Of a stretch of 64,000 nt of DNA, positions 25,383-34,649 are shown one piece after another. Position 1 is the first letter of the stretch. Each line of letters begins with the position of its first letter. Under the pieces are notes generated by a model. It worked only from the letters and a program-made list of their open reading frames with translations. It was not told where the DNA came from and did no database searches. The DNA lies in contig NZ_CP093528.1 in NCBI RefSeq assembly GCF_022682305.1, positions 2,245,501 to 2,309,500 of the forward strand, read 5' to 3'. The translations under genes were made by a program, and so were the position numbers. This DNA is from Shinella zoogloeoides (GTDB taxonomy: Bacteria > Pseudomonadota > Alphaproteobacteria > Rhizobiales > Rhizobiaceae).

Positions 25383-26204
25383 ATGTGCGACGCCTGCGTC
25401 ATCGAGACCGTCAAGAACCGCATGCTTTCGAGAAGGAGCTTCTTCCGCGCCGCCGCCGCGGGGGCGGCAACCGTCGCCGCCGCAAGCTCGGGCACGCTCA
25501 GCCCCGCCCTTGCCGCCGCGCCCGCGACGGTGACGGACCTCACCCACGAGCTTCACGAGGAGTTCCCGACCTTCTTCGGCCAGCAGCAGTTCTGGCGCGA
25601 GCAGAAGTTCAATTACAAGGAACACAAGTTCAACCTGTTCGAGCTGCGCGTGAACGAGCACACCGGCACCCATCTCGACGCGCCGCTTCACTTCTCCGAG
25701 GACGGCAAGTCGGTCGCCGAGATCCCGGTCTCCGATCTTGTGGTGCCGCTCGCGGTCATCGATATCCGCGCGAAGGCCGATGCGAACCCGGATGCGCAGC
25801 TCACGCCCGACGACATCAAGGCCTGGATCGCCGCCAATGGCGAGCTGCCGGAAAAGGCCTGCGTGGCGCTCCTTTCCGGCTGGGGCAAGCATCTCGGCAC
25901 CGACAAGTTCCGCAATGCCGACGCGGACGGCAAGATGCACTTCCCCGGCTTCCACGTCGAAGCCGTGCAGTATCTCGCGGAAAATTCCAGCGCCGTCGGC
26001 ATCGCGGTGGATACGCTGTCGCTCGACTACGGTATCTCGCCGGACTTCGCCACGCACTACGCCTGGCTCGCTTCCGGCCACTGGGGGCTTGAAGGCGCGG
26101 CCAATCTGGACCAGCTTCCGGCAAAGGGCGCGACCCTCGTCGTCGGCGCCCCCAAGGTGCGCGGCGGCACGGGCGGCCCGTCCCGCGTCCTCGCACTGGT
26201 CTGA
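25383..26204 (+). CDS. Cyclase family protein (kynurenine-formamidase-like), Tat-exported
   Basis: The 273-aa product has a twin-arginine signal (LSRRSFFRAAAAGAATVAAA, about 15-34), so it should be folded in the cytosol and exported. The mature part carries the cyclase/formamidase metal motif HTGTHLDAP at 93-101 (pattern HxGTHxDxP). Members hydrolyse amide or lactone bonds of small molecules; the substrate here is unknown. ATG 25383 follows GAGAGGGGAAA, a strong ribosome site; a longer frame to 25302 lacks one. A CxxC alkylhydroperoxidase-like gene follows after 49 bp, probably in the same transcript. Confidence 0.88.
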   Translation: MCDACVIETVKNRMLSRRSFFRAAAAGAATVAAASSGTLSPALAAAPATVTDLTHELHEEFPTFFGQQQFWREQKFNYKEHKFNLFELRVNEHTGTHLDAPLHFSEDGKSVAEIPVSDLVVPLAVIDIRAKADANPDAQLTPDDIKAWIAANGELPEKACVALLSGWGKHLGTDKFRNADADGKMHFPGFHVEAVQYLAENSSAVGIAVDTLSLDYGISPDFATHYAWLASGHWGLEGAANLDQLPAKGATLVVGAPKVRGGTGGPSRVLALV

Positions 26205-26253
26205 GACACAAAGGCCGGCGGTCCGCCGCCGGCCCTTCCCCAAGGAGAAAGCC

Positions 26254-26667
26254 ATGAGCACCGTCAAGCCCGCCGAAGACCTCGAAGCCAACCCGCGCGT
26301 CAAGGCGGTGTTCGACGATATCCGCGCCACCCGCAAGTCGGATTTCATCAACAATATGTGGCTTTACCTCGCCTTCGATCCGGCCTTGCTGGAACGCACC
26401 TGGGCGGAGGTGAAGGCCGTGATGGCCACGCCCTCGACGCTCGATCCGCTCATCAAGGAAATGCTCTACATCGCCGTCTCGGTGACGAACGGCTGCAGCT
26501 ATTGCGTCCATTCCCACACCGCCGCGGCGAAGGCCAAGGGCATGACGGATACGCAATATGCCGAGCTGCTCGCCATCGTCTCGCTCGCCGGCAAGACCAA
26601 CCAGCTCGCCACCGGCCTTCAGGTTCCCGTGGACGCCATCTTCGACGCAGACCGCGCAAAGGCCTGA
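26254..26667 (+). CDS. Carboxymuconolactone decarboxylase / AhpD-like protein
   Basis: The 137-aa protein is of the CMD/AhpD superfamily. The sequence TNGCSYCVHSHTAAAKAKG carries the CxxC...H active-site pattern of the alkylhydroperoxidase-like branch, so a thiol-based redox role is more likely than decarboxylation. It is all-helical, with no signal peptide, so cytosolic. The ATG at 26254 follows AAGGAGAAAG. It comes directly after the exported cyclase gene and the two may act in one pathway, but their compartments differ. Confidence 0.88.
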   Translation: MSTVKPAEDLEANPRVKAVFDDIRATRKSDFINNMWLYLAFDPALLERTWAEVKAVMATPSTLDPLIKEMLYIAVSVTNGCSYCVHSHTAAAKAKGMTDTQYAELLAIVSLAGKTNQLATGLQVPVDAIFDADRAKA

Positions 26668-26769
26668 CGGGCGGCGGTTTCCACAATCTTTCCCCCCTCG
26701 TTCCTCCCCATGGAATAAAAGCAGAACGGAAAACTGGCCTTTCGGGACCGAATCACTACATTGAGCCGC

Positions 26770-29232
26770 ATGACCAGCGGTTACGACGACATTCCCTTCT
26801 TCGACGAGGACCCGCAGCTCGGCGCAAAGCCCGCGGCGCCAGCCAGGCCGGCCAGCGGCGGCGGTATCGCCGCACGCGCCATGGCGGCCCGCGACGCGCA
26901 CCGCGCGCCTGATTATCTTGCCGGCCTCAATCCCGAGCAGCGCGAGGCGGTCGAGACGCTGGACGGTCCCGTGCTGGTGCTCGCCGGCGCCGGCACCGGC
27001 AAGACGCGCGTGCTCACCACCCGCATCGCCCATATCCTCGCCACCGGCCGCGCCTTCCCCAGCCAGCTTCTCGCGGTGACCTTCACCAACAAGGCGGCGC
27101 GCGAGATGAAGGAGCGCATCGGCCTTCTCGTCGGCGGCGCGGTCGAGGGCATGCCCTGGCTCGGCACCTTCCACTCCATCGGCGTAAAACTCCTGCGCCG
27201 GCATGCCGAACTCGTCGGCCTCAGGTCGGATTTCTCGATCCTCGACACCGACGACGTGGTGCGGCTGATCAAGCAAATCCTGCAGGCCGAGAGCATCGAC
27301 GACAAGCGGTGGCCGGCCAAGCAGTTCGCCGGAATGATCGACACCTGGAAGAACAAGGGCCTCGACCCGGCGCAGATCCCGGAAGGCGACGCCCGCGCCT
27401 TCGCCAATGGCAAGGGCCGCGAACTCTACCTCGCCTACCAGAACCGCCTGAAGACGCTGAACGCCTGCGATTTCGGCGACCTCCTGCTGCACCCGATCCG
27501 CATCTTCCGCGCCCATGCGGACGTGCTGGCCGAATATCACCAGAAATTCCGCTACATCCTCGTCGACGAGTACCAGGACACCAACACCGCCCAATATATG
27601 TGGCTGCGCCTGCTCGCCCAGCGCCCGAAGGGCACGCCGCAGAACGTCTGCTGCGTCGGCGATGACGACCAGTCGATCTATGGCTGGCGCGGCGCGGAAG
27701 TGGACAACATCCTGCGCTTCGAGAAGGATTTTCCGGGCGCAAAGGTCATCAAGCTGGAGCGAAACTACCGCTCGACGGCCCATATCCTCGGCGCCGCTGG
27801 CCATCTGATCGCCCATAACGAGGACCGGCTGGGAAAGACGCTCTTCACCGACCGGCACGACCCCGACGACGACAAGGTCGTCGTGCATGCCGCCTGGGAT
27901 TCCGAGGAAGAGGCCCGCGCCGTCGGCGAGGAGATCGAGCAGCTTCAGCGCAAGCAGCACAAACTGAACGACATGGCGATCCTCGTGCGCGCGTCGTTCC
28001 AGATGCGCGAATTCGAAGACCGCTTCGTCACGCTCGGCCTCAATTACCGCGTCATCGGCGGCCCGCGCTTCTATGAGCGGCTCGAAATCCGCGATGCGCT
28101 CGCCTATTTCCGCCTCGTCAGCCAGCCGGCCGACGACCTCGCCTTCGAGCGCATCGTCAACACGCCGAAGCGTGGTCTCGGCGACACGACGATCCGCAAC
28201 CTGCACGACTATGCCCGCGCCCGCGATATTCCGATGCTCGCCGCGGCGGCCGATATCGTCGAGACGGACGAGCTGAAGCCGAAGGCGCGCAAGGCGCTCT
28301 TCGACGTCGTCACCGATTTCCGCCGCTGGCAGACGCTCCTGGAGACGATGCCGCATACCGAGTTGGCGGAACAGATCCTCGACGAGAGCGGCTACACCGC
28401 CATGTGGCAGGCCGACAAATCGGCCGAAGCACCGGGACGCCTCGAAAACCTCAAGGAACTGATCCGCTCCATGGAAGCCTTCGAATCCATGCGCGGTTTC
28501 CTCGAGCATGTCTCGCTGGTCATGGATGCCGAGCAAAACGAGAATCTCGACGCCGTCTCGATCATGACGCTGCATTCGGCCAAGGGCCTCGAATTCGAGA
28601 CCGTCTTCCTGCCCGGCTGGGAAGAAGGCCTCTTCCCGCATCAGCGCTCGCTCGATGAGGGCGGCCGGTCCGGACTGGAGGAGGAACGCCGCCTCGCCTA
28701 TGTCGGCATCACGCGGGCAAAACGCCGCTGCCACATCTGGTTCGTCTCGAACCGCCGTATCCACGGCCTGTGGCAATCAACCCTCCCCTCCCGCTTCCTC
28801 GACGAGCTGCCGGAAAGCCATGTGGAAGTGGCCGCGGTGGAACAGTCCTATGGCGGTTACGGCCGCGGCGGCTACGGCCAGTCACGCTTCGACAAGCAGG
28901 AGCCGTTCCAGAACGCCTATTCGACACCCGGCTGGCGGCGCGCGCAGGCGAACCGCACCGAGGCGACGCGCGACAACTGGGGTTCACGCTCTGGCCATGC
29001 CGTCGAGCGTATCGGCTATGGGGAAAGCGGCCCGCGCGCCCGTACCATCGAGGGCGAGCTGGTCGCCAAGTCGACCATGAGCGAGCCGTCGAAATTCTCG
29101 GTCGGCGACCGGGTCTTCCACCTGAAGTTCGGCAATGGCAACGTGGCGGCGATCGAGGGCAACAAGCTGACGATCGACTTCGACCGCGCCGGCCAGAAGC
29201 GCGTGCTGGACGGCTTCGTCGAGCGGGTGTGA
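26770..29232 (+). CDS. uvrD: UvrD/PcrA-type superfamily 1 DNA helicase
   Basis: The 820-aa 3'-5' helicase acts in nucleotide-excision and mismatch repair. All SF1 motifs are visible: Q-motif region LNPEQREAVETLDGPVLVLA, Walker A GAGTGKT, motif II LVDEYQDTN, motif III GDDDQSIYGWRGA, motif IV NYRST and motif V/VI region LHSAKGLEFE...YVGITRAKR. The C-terminal tail ends in a small beta-domain (VGDRVFHLKFGNGNV) usual in PcrA. ATG 26770 is used; a TTG three codons earlier (26761) is possible, and neither has a clear Shine-Dalgarno sequence. The N-terminal IPFFDEDP is typical of rhizobial UvrD. Confidence 0.93.
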   Translation: MTSGYDDIPFFDEDPQLGAKPAAPARPASGGGIAARAMAARDAHRAPDYLAGLNPEQREAVETLDGPVLVLAGAGTGKTRVLTTRIAHILATGRAFPSQLLAVTFTNKAAREMKERIGLLVGGAVEGMPWLGTFHSIGVKLLRRHAELVGLRSDFSILDTDDVVRLIKQILQAESIDDKRWPAKQFAGMIDTWKNKGLDPAQIPEGDARAFANGKGRELYLAYQNRLKTLNACDFGDLLLHPIRIFRAHADVLAEYHQKFRYILVDEYQDTNTAQYMWLRLLAQRPKGTPQNVCCVGDDDQSIYGWRGAEVDNILRFEKDFPGAKVIKLERNYRSTAHILGAAGHLIAHNEDRLGKTLFTDRHDPDDDKVVVHAAWDSEEEARAVGEEIEQLQRKQHKLNDMAILVRASFQMREFEDRFVTLGLNYRVIGGPRFYERLEIRDALAYFRLVSQPADDLAFERIVNTPKRGLGDTTIRNLHDYARARDIPMLAAAADIVETDELKPKARKALFDVVTDFRRWQTLLETMPHTELAEQILDESGYTAMWQADKSAEAPGRLENLKELIRSMEAFESMRGFLEHVSLVMDAEQNENLDAVSIMTLHSAKGLEFETVFLPGWEEGLFPHQRSLDEGGRSGLEEERRLAYVGITRAKRRCHIWFVSNRRIHGLWQSTLPSRFLDELPESHVEVAAVEQSYGGYGRGGYGQSRFDKQEPFQNAYSTPGWRRAQANRTEATRDNWGSRSGHAVERIGYGESGPRARTIEGELVAKSTMSEPSKFSVGDRVFHLKFGNGNVAAIEGNKLTIDFDRAGQKRVLDGFVERV

Positions 29233-29260
29233 CGAGGCCGCAGGCGGCCCCGCCGGGAAA

Positions 29261-30454
29261 TCACGCGCCGGCCTTGCGATAGAGCGCGGCGAGCTGCGTG
29301 CGGGACGACGGCAGTTCCGGCACGACGACCAGCATGGTGACATGACCGCGCTTGAAGGCGTTCAGGAACGGCTCGTAGTTCTGGAAGGCGACGCAGCCGT
29401 GCGAGCCTTTCTGGCCGCGCAGGAGGTTCGTGTGCGTCAGCAGGCCCGTGCGGTTCTTCGGATCGCGGCCGTCGACCGAGAGCATGCGGATCGCCTCGAC
29501 GCCGTGGAAGCGCCGCTCGCGCATCCGCAGGCGATAGATGCCCGCCGGCGTCGGACCGGTCATCTTGACGTGCTCGTAATTCGGGTTGTCGCGCATCTTG
29601 CCGATGCCGGAATGGGCGCGCAGCTTCGTGCCGTCGGGCATGTGGACCGTCGCACTGGAGACGTCGTAGATCGCCACCTTCGTGCCCTTGCCCGGCCAGC
29701 CCTTGCCGCCGCCCTTGCTCTTGAACAGATCGCCGAACAGCGAGCGCTCGGGCTTGACGAGAGCGACGTCTTCCTTGTCCTTATCCTTCGCGTCGTCGGC
29801 CTTGGCGCGCGCGACGGGCTTTTCCTCCACCGGCTTGCGCTCGAGGGTGACGGTCTCAAGCGCCGGCCTTGCCTCCGGCAGCGGGATTTCTCCGAGGATC
29901 GTGTCCTCGTCCGCTTCCGTTTCCGGCTTCTTCATGACGAGGCCGAAGGGCTGGATATCCTTGCGCGCGGAGGTGTCGCTTGGCAGCAGCGCCGTTACCA
30001 GCGTCGGCTGGCCGCTGATCGCCTTCTCCTGCTCCACCGAGCGTTCGGCGCGGGCGAACGCAGCCTCCAGCATCAGGGCCTTGGCCTTCTCGCGCTTGAC
30101 GGCGGAGGCGAGCTGGACGGAAATCCGGCGCTGGTGCGCGGCCTGGATCGCCTCGGCGGTCAGTTGCTTCTGGCGGATCTCGCTTTCGGACGGCTGCGAA
30201 AGCCGCGAGAACTTCGCGACCTTCACCATACGCCCGGTGCGGCCCTCCTGGAGCGCCGCGGTTTTCAGATGGAGGGGACCGGCAATGGTCTTCTTGCCTT
30301 CCGACAGGGAAGAGGCCGCATCCTGCATCGCGCCGAGCGTCGAGACGACGGCCCAGGCGGACCCGGCAATGACGCCGCAGGCAAGCAATGCGCTGAAAAG
30401 GAGACCCCGACGGGACTTCGACGCGGAACGCGCGGAACCGTATACAGACGCCAT
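29261..30454 (-). CDS. Tlde1/DUF2778-domain protein (L,D-transpeptidase-like), membrane-anchored
   Basis: The 397-aa protein has an N-terminal transmembrane segment (GLLFSALLACGVIAGSAWAV), a long variable middle, and a C-terminal DUF2778 domain, now called Tlde1 after a type VI effector with L,D-transpeptidase-like activity. The catalytic His/Cys motif is SHGCVAF near 352-358, preceded by GPTPAGIYRLR. It probably acts on periplasmic peptidoglycan as a housekeeping enzyme; no immunity gene is next to it. I chose ATG 30454 because the membrane anchor follows directly; there is no clear Shine-Dalgarno sequence, and a 14-bp tandem repeat fills its place. Confidence 0.8.
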   Translation of the reverse strand: MASVYGSARSASKSRRGLLFSALLACGVIAGSAWAVVSTLGAMQDAASSLSEGKKTIAGPLHLKTAALQEGRTGRMVKVAKFSRLSQPSESEIRQKQLTAEAIQAAHQRRISVQLASAVKREKAKALMLEAAFARAERSVEQEKAISGQPTLVTALLPSDTSARKDIQPFGLVMKKPETEADEDTILGEIPLPEARPALETVTLERKPVEEKPVARAKADDAKDKDKEDVALVKPERSLFGDLFKSKGGGKGWPGKGTKVAIYDVSSATVHMPDGTKLRAHSGIGKMRDNPNYEHVKMTGPTPAGIYRLRMRERRFHGVEAIRMLSVDGRDPKNRTGLLTHTNLLRGQKGSHGCVAFQNYEPFLNAFKRGHVTMLVVVPELPSSRTQLAALYRKAGA

Positions 30455-30482
30455 GATACTCGTTACCCGATACTCGTTACTC
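30455..30482. repeat. 14-bp tandem repeat directly upstream of the DUF2778 gene start
   Basis: GATACTCGTTACCC is followed by GATACTCGTTACTC (13 of 14 identical). On the gene's strand the repeat ends exactly at the ATG, occupying the ribosome-binding region. Confidence 0.8.
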
Positions 30483-30705
30483 GACGCGGCCGCGGAAATC
30501 ACGCTCCGAAAGCCGTTACGCAGGCGGCAGGCGGAACGCGACGTCCCGGCTCTCTGCCGAACGAGCAAAGAATGACGAAATATGGTAAGCAATTCCTAAA
30601 CGGCGCCTCATGTTTTTGCAGGAAACCGCCGGGCGGTCCTCGACACCCGGCAAGGCGTGCCTGTCATGATAATGCGGCGATGGCGTGTCGAAAGTCCCAG
30701 ACTCC

Positions 30706-32124
30706 CTAGAACTGGGGATGCCGGGCGAGCCAGTCGGTCGCCTTTTCATAGGCCGCGGCCGCCGCGAGCACGTCCCGGTCCGCCCGCGCGGGGCCGACGA
30801 TCTGGATGCCGGCGGGCAGCCCGTTCGCTCCGAAACCGGCCGGCATTGCGGCAACCGGCAGCCCGGCCAGCGTCGGCCCGATCACCACCTCCATCCAGCG
30901 GTGATAGGTATCCATCGTCCGGCCGCCAACGGTCTTCGGCCAGTCGATCCCGGCATCGAAGGGGAAGACCTGCGCGGAGGGCAGGATGAGGAAATCATAG
31001 GTCTCGAAGAGGCCCGCGATATAGCGGTGCCAGTCGCTTCGTCCGAGCGAGGCGACATGCACGGCCGTCGCCGGCAGATCACGGCCGCTCTCGATCTCCC
31101 AGATCATCTCCGGCTTCATGCGCGCCCGCCGCGCCGGATCGGCATAGTCCGCCGCCTGCCCGTTCGAGACGAGGAAGTGGTGGAGCGTCAGCCAGACCTG
31201 CCAGAGCCGTGCCATGTCGAAGCCCGGCGGCACCTCCTCCACCGAACATCCGAGCCTGCGGAAGACGTCGAGCGACGCCCGGCAGAGGTCCAGCACGCCG
31301 GGTTCGAAGGGAAGATAGCCGCCGAAATCGCCGAGCCCGCCGATGCGGGCGCCGGAAAGGTCCCTTGCTCCGGTGACGGCGAGGTCTTCGTCCAGAAGGG
31401 ACAGCGGGTCGCGCGGATCGTGCCCGGCCTGCGTCGCCAGCAGCGCCGCGACATCGGCGACCGTGCGCCCCATCGGCCCGTTGACCGCAAGCTGGCCGAG
31501 AAACAGTTCATTGCCGAGCGAGGGTACACGGCCGAAGGACGGGCGGAAGCCGACGACGTTGTTGAAGCCGGCCGGGTTGCGCAGCGAACCCATCATGTCG
31601 CTGCCGTCCGCGACCGGCAGGATATGCGCGGCAAGCCCCGCCGCCGCGCCGCCGGACGAACCGCCCGCGCTCTTCGTCCTGTCATAGGGGTTGCGCGTCA
31701 CGCCGAAGACAGGGTTGTAGGTATGCGAGCCGAGGCCCATTTCCGGCGCATTGGTCTTGCCGATCACGATAGCGCCGGCGGCGCGGATACGCTCGACATG
31801 GATATCGTCGTAATCGGGCACGAAATCCGCGTAGTTTGCCGAGCCGAAGGTGCAGAGGATGCCCCTGGCCTCGGAAAGGTCCTTCACCGCGAAGGGCATG
31901 CCGTGCAGCCAGCCGCGATAGTTTCCCGCCGCAAGCGCCCTGTCGGCCTCTTCCGCCTCGGCAAGCAGCGCCTCGGCCGGCCGCAGGCTGACGATGGCGT
32001 TGATCAGCGGATTGATCGCCTCGATGCGGGAAAGATAGGCGGCCATGACGCTGCGGCAATCGAGCCGGCGTTCGGCGATGGCGGCGGAAAGGGCAAGGGC
32101 GGAAAGGTCGGTGATGTCCTGCAA
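30706..32124 (-). CDS. Amidase signature family protein
   Basis: A cytosolic amidase of about 472 aa of the Ser-cisSer-Lys type. The catalytic Lys lies in PFAVKDLSE, the cis-Ser in SAGGSSGGAAAGLAA, and the nucleophile Ser in SDMMGSLRNPAGF. The usual glycine-rich nucleophile loop GSDTGGSIR reads GSDMMGSLR here. The family hydrolyses varied amides, so the substrate is open. The start is uncertain: TTG 32124 (before QDITDLSALAL) fits the family N-terminus, and the alternative GTG 32187 would add 21 unconserved residues. The gene lies 75 bp downstream of the 364-aa hypothetical gene on the same strand. Confidence 0.85.
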   Translation of the reverse strand: MQDITDLSALALSAAIAERRLDCRSVMAAYLSRIEAINPLINAIVSLRPAEALLAEAEEADRALAAGNYRGWLHGMPFAVKDLSEARGILCTFGSANYADFVPDYDDIHVERIRAAGAIVIGKTNAPEMGLGSHTYNPVFGVTRNPYDRTKSAGGSSGGAAAGLAAHILPVADGSDMMGSLRNPAGFNNVVGFRPSFGRVPSLGNELFLGQLAVNGPMGRTVADVAALLATQAGHDPRDPLSLLDEDLAVTGARDLSGARIGGLGDFGGYLPFEPGVLDLCRASLDVFRRLGCSVEEVPPGFDMARLWQVWLTLHHFLVSNGQAADYADPARRARMKPEMIWEIESGRDLPATAVHVASLGRSDWHRYIAGLFETYDFLILPSAQVFPFDAGIDWPKTVGGRTMDTYHRWMEVVIGPTLAGLPVAAMPAGFGANGLPAGIQIVGPARADRDVLAAAAAYEKATDWLARHPQF

Positions 32125-32199
32125 GGTCGGCTCCGGCGGTCGGCTCCTGCAAGAGCTAGCAGGCGGCAGGGCCGAACGCCAGCCCACCCCGCGCGCCTA

Positions 32200-33294
32200 T
32201 CACGCCGCGCGCCGCGCCTCCAGGACCTCCGCCGCCTCCAGCAGCGTGGCGAAGAGATAGGAGATCTTGTCGCTGCGCGTCTCGCCATACCAGATCTGCG
32301 GCACCATCACCCGGAAGCGGCTTTCAAGAAGATCGGCCAGCGCCTCGGTATCCCCCATCCATTCGAGCGTGTCGGCATAGAGGTTCATCACGCTCGGCGC
32401 GGGAAACCGGGCAAGCAGGTCCTCGAAGCCCTGCTTGACGAGATCGGGATCGCACAGCGTATCGGCCAGTTCGTGGTCGCCGACTTCGGTATTCGCCTGC
32501 TGGATCAGCGCATAGAAGCCGAGACCGAAGCGGTCCCTGGTCAAGTCCGCCGCCCGGCGGGCGAAATTCTCCAGGTCGTGCTCGTCCCGCCCGAGCCAGC
32601 GCGGCATGATCATGCGGGCATGGGAACGGCAGAGGTCGATATTGTAGCGGTCCATCAGCCAGGCTCGCTCGAAGTGCGCCTTGAAGGTATCGAAATCGCC
32701 CGTGTTGGCCGAGCGGCTATAGTCGCTCATCCGCCAGCTGAAATCCGCCGGATCGGGATGGCTGTCGAGCACGGTGTCCGCCTCGCCGAGCAAGGCCTCG
32801 TAGCCCTGCCACTGGTCTCCCTGCACATCCCGCGCCCAGGCCGTCCCGCGCCGCACGAAGGCCATCGCGCGCAACGCATCGGCATAGGTGGCGGCGGAAA
32901 AGGCGGAGGGGCTGCGGTGGAAGAACTCCCGGAAAGGCGCCAGCTCGTCCCCGGAAGGACGCGCGCTCTCCTCGTCATCCGGCAGGGCCATGAATGGCTC
33001 GAGGAACCAGTCCTTCACCAGCGCGTAAAGCGGCTTGCCGTTGGACGCGATGACGCCGCTCGCCCGGGCCGCCTCGAAGGCGCGATGAAAGGTCTCGAAA
33101 TCGCCGTCACGCCAGGCCGCGCGCATGGCGTCGCGCTGGCCGTTCAGCTCCGGCAACTCGTCATGCAGTTCGAAGAGACACAGATCGTAGTCATGGACAA
33201 GCTGCTCTTCCAGCGACAGCGGCTCCTGCGGCGCACTGTTCCCTCGGCCTGACAGCCTCTTGCGCGCTGCGGCGAGTATGCTTCTGAAGCTCAT
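32200..33294 (-). CDS. Hypothetical protein, 364 aa, alpha-helical
   Basis: The product is soluble, acidic and helical, with repeated AFEAAR / FKAHFERAW type segments that suggest TPR-like or solenoid packing. Conserved-looking words are LSLEEQLVHDYDLCLFELHD and SYLFATLLEAAEVLEARR. I do not recognise the family with confidence (a DUF4034-like assignment is possible). ATG 33294 (MSFRSILAAARKRL) is chosen over an upstream codon at 33336. It is divergent from the vWA gene and may be co-transcribed with the amidase. Confidence 0.7.
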   Translation of the reverse strand: MSFRSILAAARKRLSGRGNSAPQEPLSLEEQLVHDYDLCLFELHDELPELNGQRDAMRAAWRDGDFETFHRAFEAARASGVIASNGKPLYALVKDWFLEPFMALPDDEESARPSGDELAPFREFFHRSPSAFSAATYADALRAMAFVRRGTAWARDVQGDQWQGYEALLGEADTVLDSHPDPADFSWRMSDYSRSANTGDFDTFKAHFERAWLMDRYNIDLCRSHARMIMPRWLGRDEHDLENFARRAADLTRDRFGLGFYALIQQANTEVGDHELADTLCDPDLVKQGFEDLLARFPAPSVMNLYADTLEWMGDTEALADLLESRFRVMVPQIWYGETRSDKISYLFATLLEAAEVLEARRAA

Positions 33295-33472
33295 ATGGAC
33301 CCGTCCCCCTGCCCGAGCGCCTGCGGGCACCCGCAATCACAGGTGCAGAGACCAGACGGCTCCACACCCCTCGCTATTCGCCCCTATCACCGATTTTTGA
33401 AGAATGCGCGCCCTTTCCGTACGCCACCCATGATACATTGCCGGCAGCGTATGCACGGGATGGGTGGCGATC

Positions 33473-34255
33473 ATGCTGACGACGCTTGCCTTGCTGATTG
33501 GCCTGACGGCCGCCGCCGCCGTTTCCGGCGAAGAGGTGGACGTGGAACTGGTGCTGGCGGTTGATGTCTCCCGCTCCATGGATATCGAGGAAGCCGAGGT
33601 GCAGCGCGCCGGCTACGTCAACGCGCTGCGTCACCCCGATTTCCTCAATGCCGTGCGCGGAGGGCTAAACGGCCGCATCGCCATCACCTATTTCGAATGG
33701 GCCGGCACGATCAGCGACAGCGCGCACATCCCCTGGCAGATTATCTCCGGCCCCGGGGAGGCCGCGGCCTTCGCAGCGCTTGTGGAAGCCCGCCCCATCG
33801 CCATGCGTCGCGGCACCTCGATATCCGGCGCCATCGCCCATGGAGCAAGTCTCTTCGACGAGAACGGCTATAGCGGCCTTCGCCGCATCATCGACATTTC
33901 CGGCGACGGACCGAACAATTTCGGCGCGCCCGTCACGCCCGCCCGCGACATGGCGACGGCGCTCGGCATCGTCATCAACGGCCTTGCCATCATGATCCGT
34001 CCCTCCGCCGCCTTCGGCTCGCTGGACGACTACTATTCGAACTGCGTCATCGGCGGCCCGGGCGCCTTCGTCCTGCCAGTGCACGATCCGGAAGACTTCG
34101 CCGTCGCCATCCGCCGAAAGCTCATTCTTGAAGTCAGCGGCGCCGAACCGCCCACCCGCGTGATCCGCACCGCCGGCCCCGCCTACGATTGCATGATCGG
34201 CGAGAAACTGCGGCCGGGCGCCATGGAGCGCTTTTTGCCCGAACAGGGCAGATAG
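33473..34255 (+). CDS. DUF1194 family protein with vWA domain, exported
   Basis: The 260-aa protein has a short signal sequence (LTTLALLIGLTAAAAVSG) and a von Willebrand factor A fold. The metal-ion-dependent adhesion site is DVSRSMD at about 24-30, and later parts include GRIAITYFEWAG and IIDISGDGPNNFG. This matches DUF1194, a periplasmic family of unknown role. ATG 33473 is preferred because the hydrophobic signal starts there; GTG 33464 is possible. It is divergent from the 364-aa gene, with about 180 bp between. Confidence 0.85.
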   Translation: MLTTLALLIGLTAAAAVSGEEVDVELVLAVDVSRSMDIEEAEVQRAGYVNALRHPDFLNAVRGGLNGRIAITYFEWAGTISDSAHIPWQIISGPGEAAAFAALVEARPIAMRRGTSISGAIAHGASLFDENGYSGLRRIIDISGDGPNNFGAPVTPARDMATALGIVINGLAIMIRPSAAFGSLDDYYSNCVIGGPGAFVLPVHDPEDFAVAIRRKLILEVSGAEPPTRVIRTAGPAYDCMIGEKLRPGAMERFLPEQGR

Positions 34256-34354
34256 GCTTGTTCCTGCGGGAACAGCATCCCCCTCTCCCTCCTGCCAAAG
34301 TGAGCCTACGGGATGAGACCACTCATCCTTTCACCGGAAGAGAGGAGACTGAAA

Positions 34355-34591
34355 ATGCGAAAGTTCATCATGTCCGCCATCGTCGCGACCGTCGCAGCGG
34401 TATCCTTCGCCGCCCCGTCACAGGCCGGCGGCCTCTATATCGACATCGGCGGCGGCCACGGCTGGGGTGGCCATCATCACGGCTATGTCAGCGATTATTA
34501 CGGCCACCATCGCCACTGCCACTGGAAGAAGATCAAGCGCTACAACAAGTGGGGCGAACTGGTCATCAAGCGCGTGAAGGTCTGCCGCTAA
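34355..34591 (+). CDS. Small secreted His/Gly-rich protein, 78 aa
   Basis: A clear signal peptide (MSAIVATVAAVSFAAPSQA) precedes a short mature region rich in Gly, His and Tyr (GWGGHHHGYVSDYYGHHRH) and a basic end (KRYNKWGELVIKRVKVC). Similar small exported proteins are frequent in rhizobia; their role is unknown, and metal binding by the histidines is only a guess. ATG 34355 follows GAGAGGAGA. A strong hairpin terminator follows at 34622-34647. Confidence 0.75.
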   Translation: MRKFIMSAIVATVAAVSFAAPSQAGGLYIDIGGGHGWGGHHHGYVSDYYGHHRHCHWKKIKRYNKWGELVIKRVKVCR

Positions 34592-34621
34592 GCGACTCCG
34601 CCGGCATGGATTTCAGGCAAG

Positions 34622-34647
34622 GAACCCGGCTGCCCACAGCCGGGTTC
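34622..34647. terminator. Bidirectional hairpin terminator between convergent genes
   Basis: Perfect 11-bp arms (34622-34632 and 34637-34647) with a 4-nt CCCA loop lie between the small secreted protein gene and the TetR gene, which converge here. The T-rich tail is weak on both strands. Confidence 0.75.
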
Positions 34648-34649
34648 TC

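Noticed and set aside
25816..28776. 986-codon minus-strand frame opposite uvrD and the CMD gene
   Set aside because: It spans two well-supported plus-strand genes and the gap between them and shows no motif.
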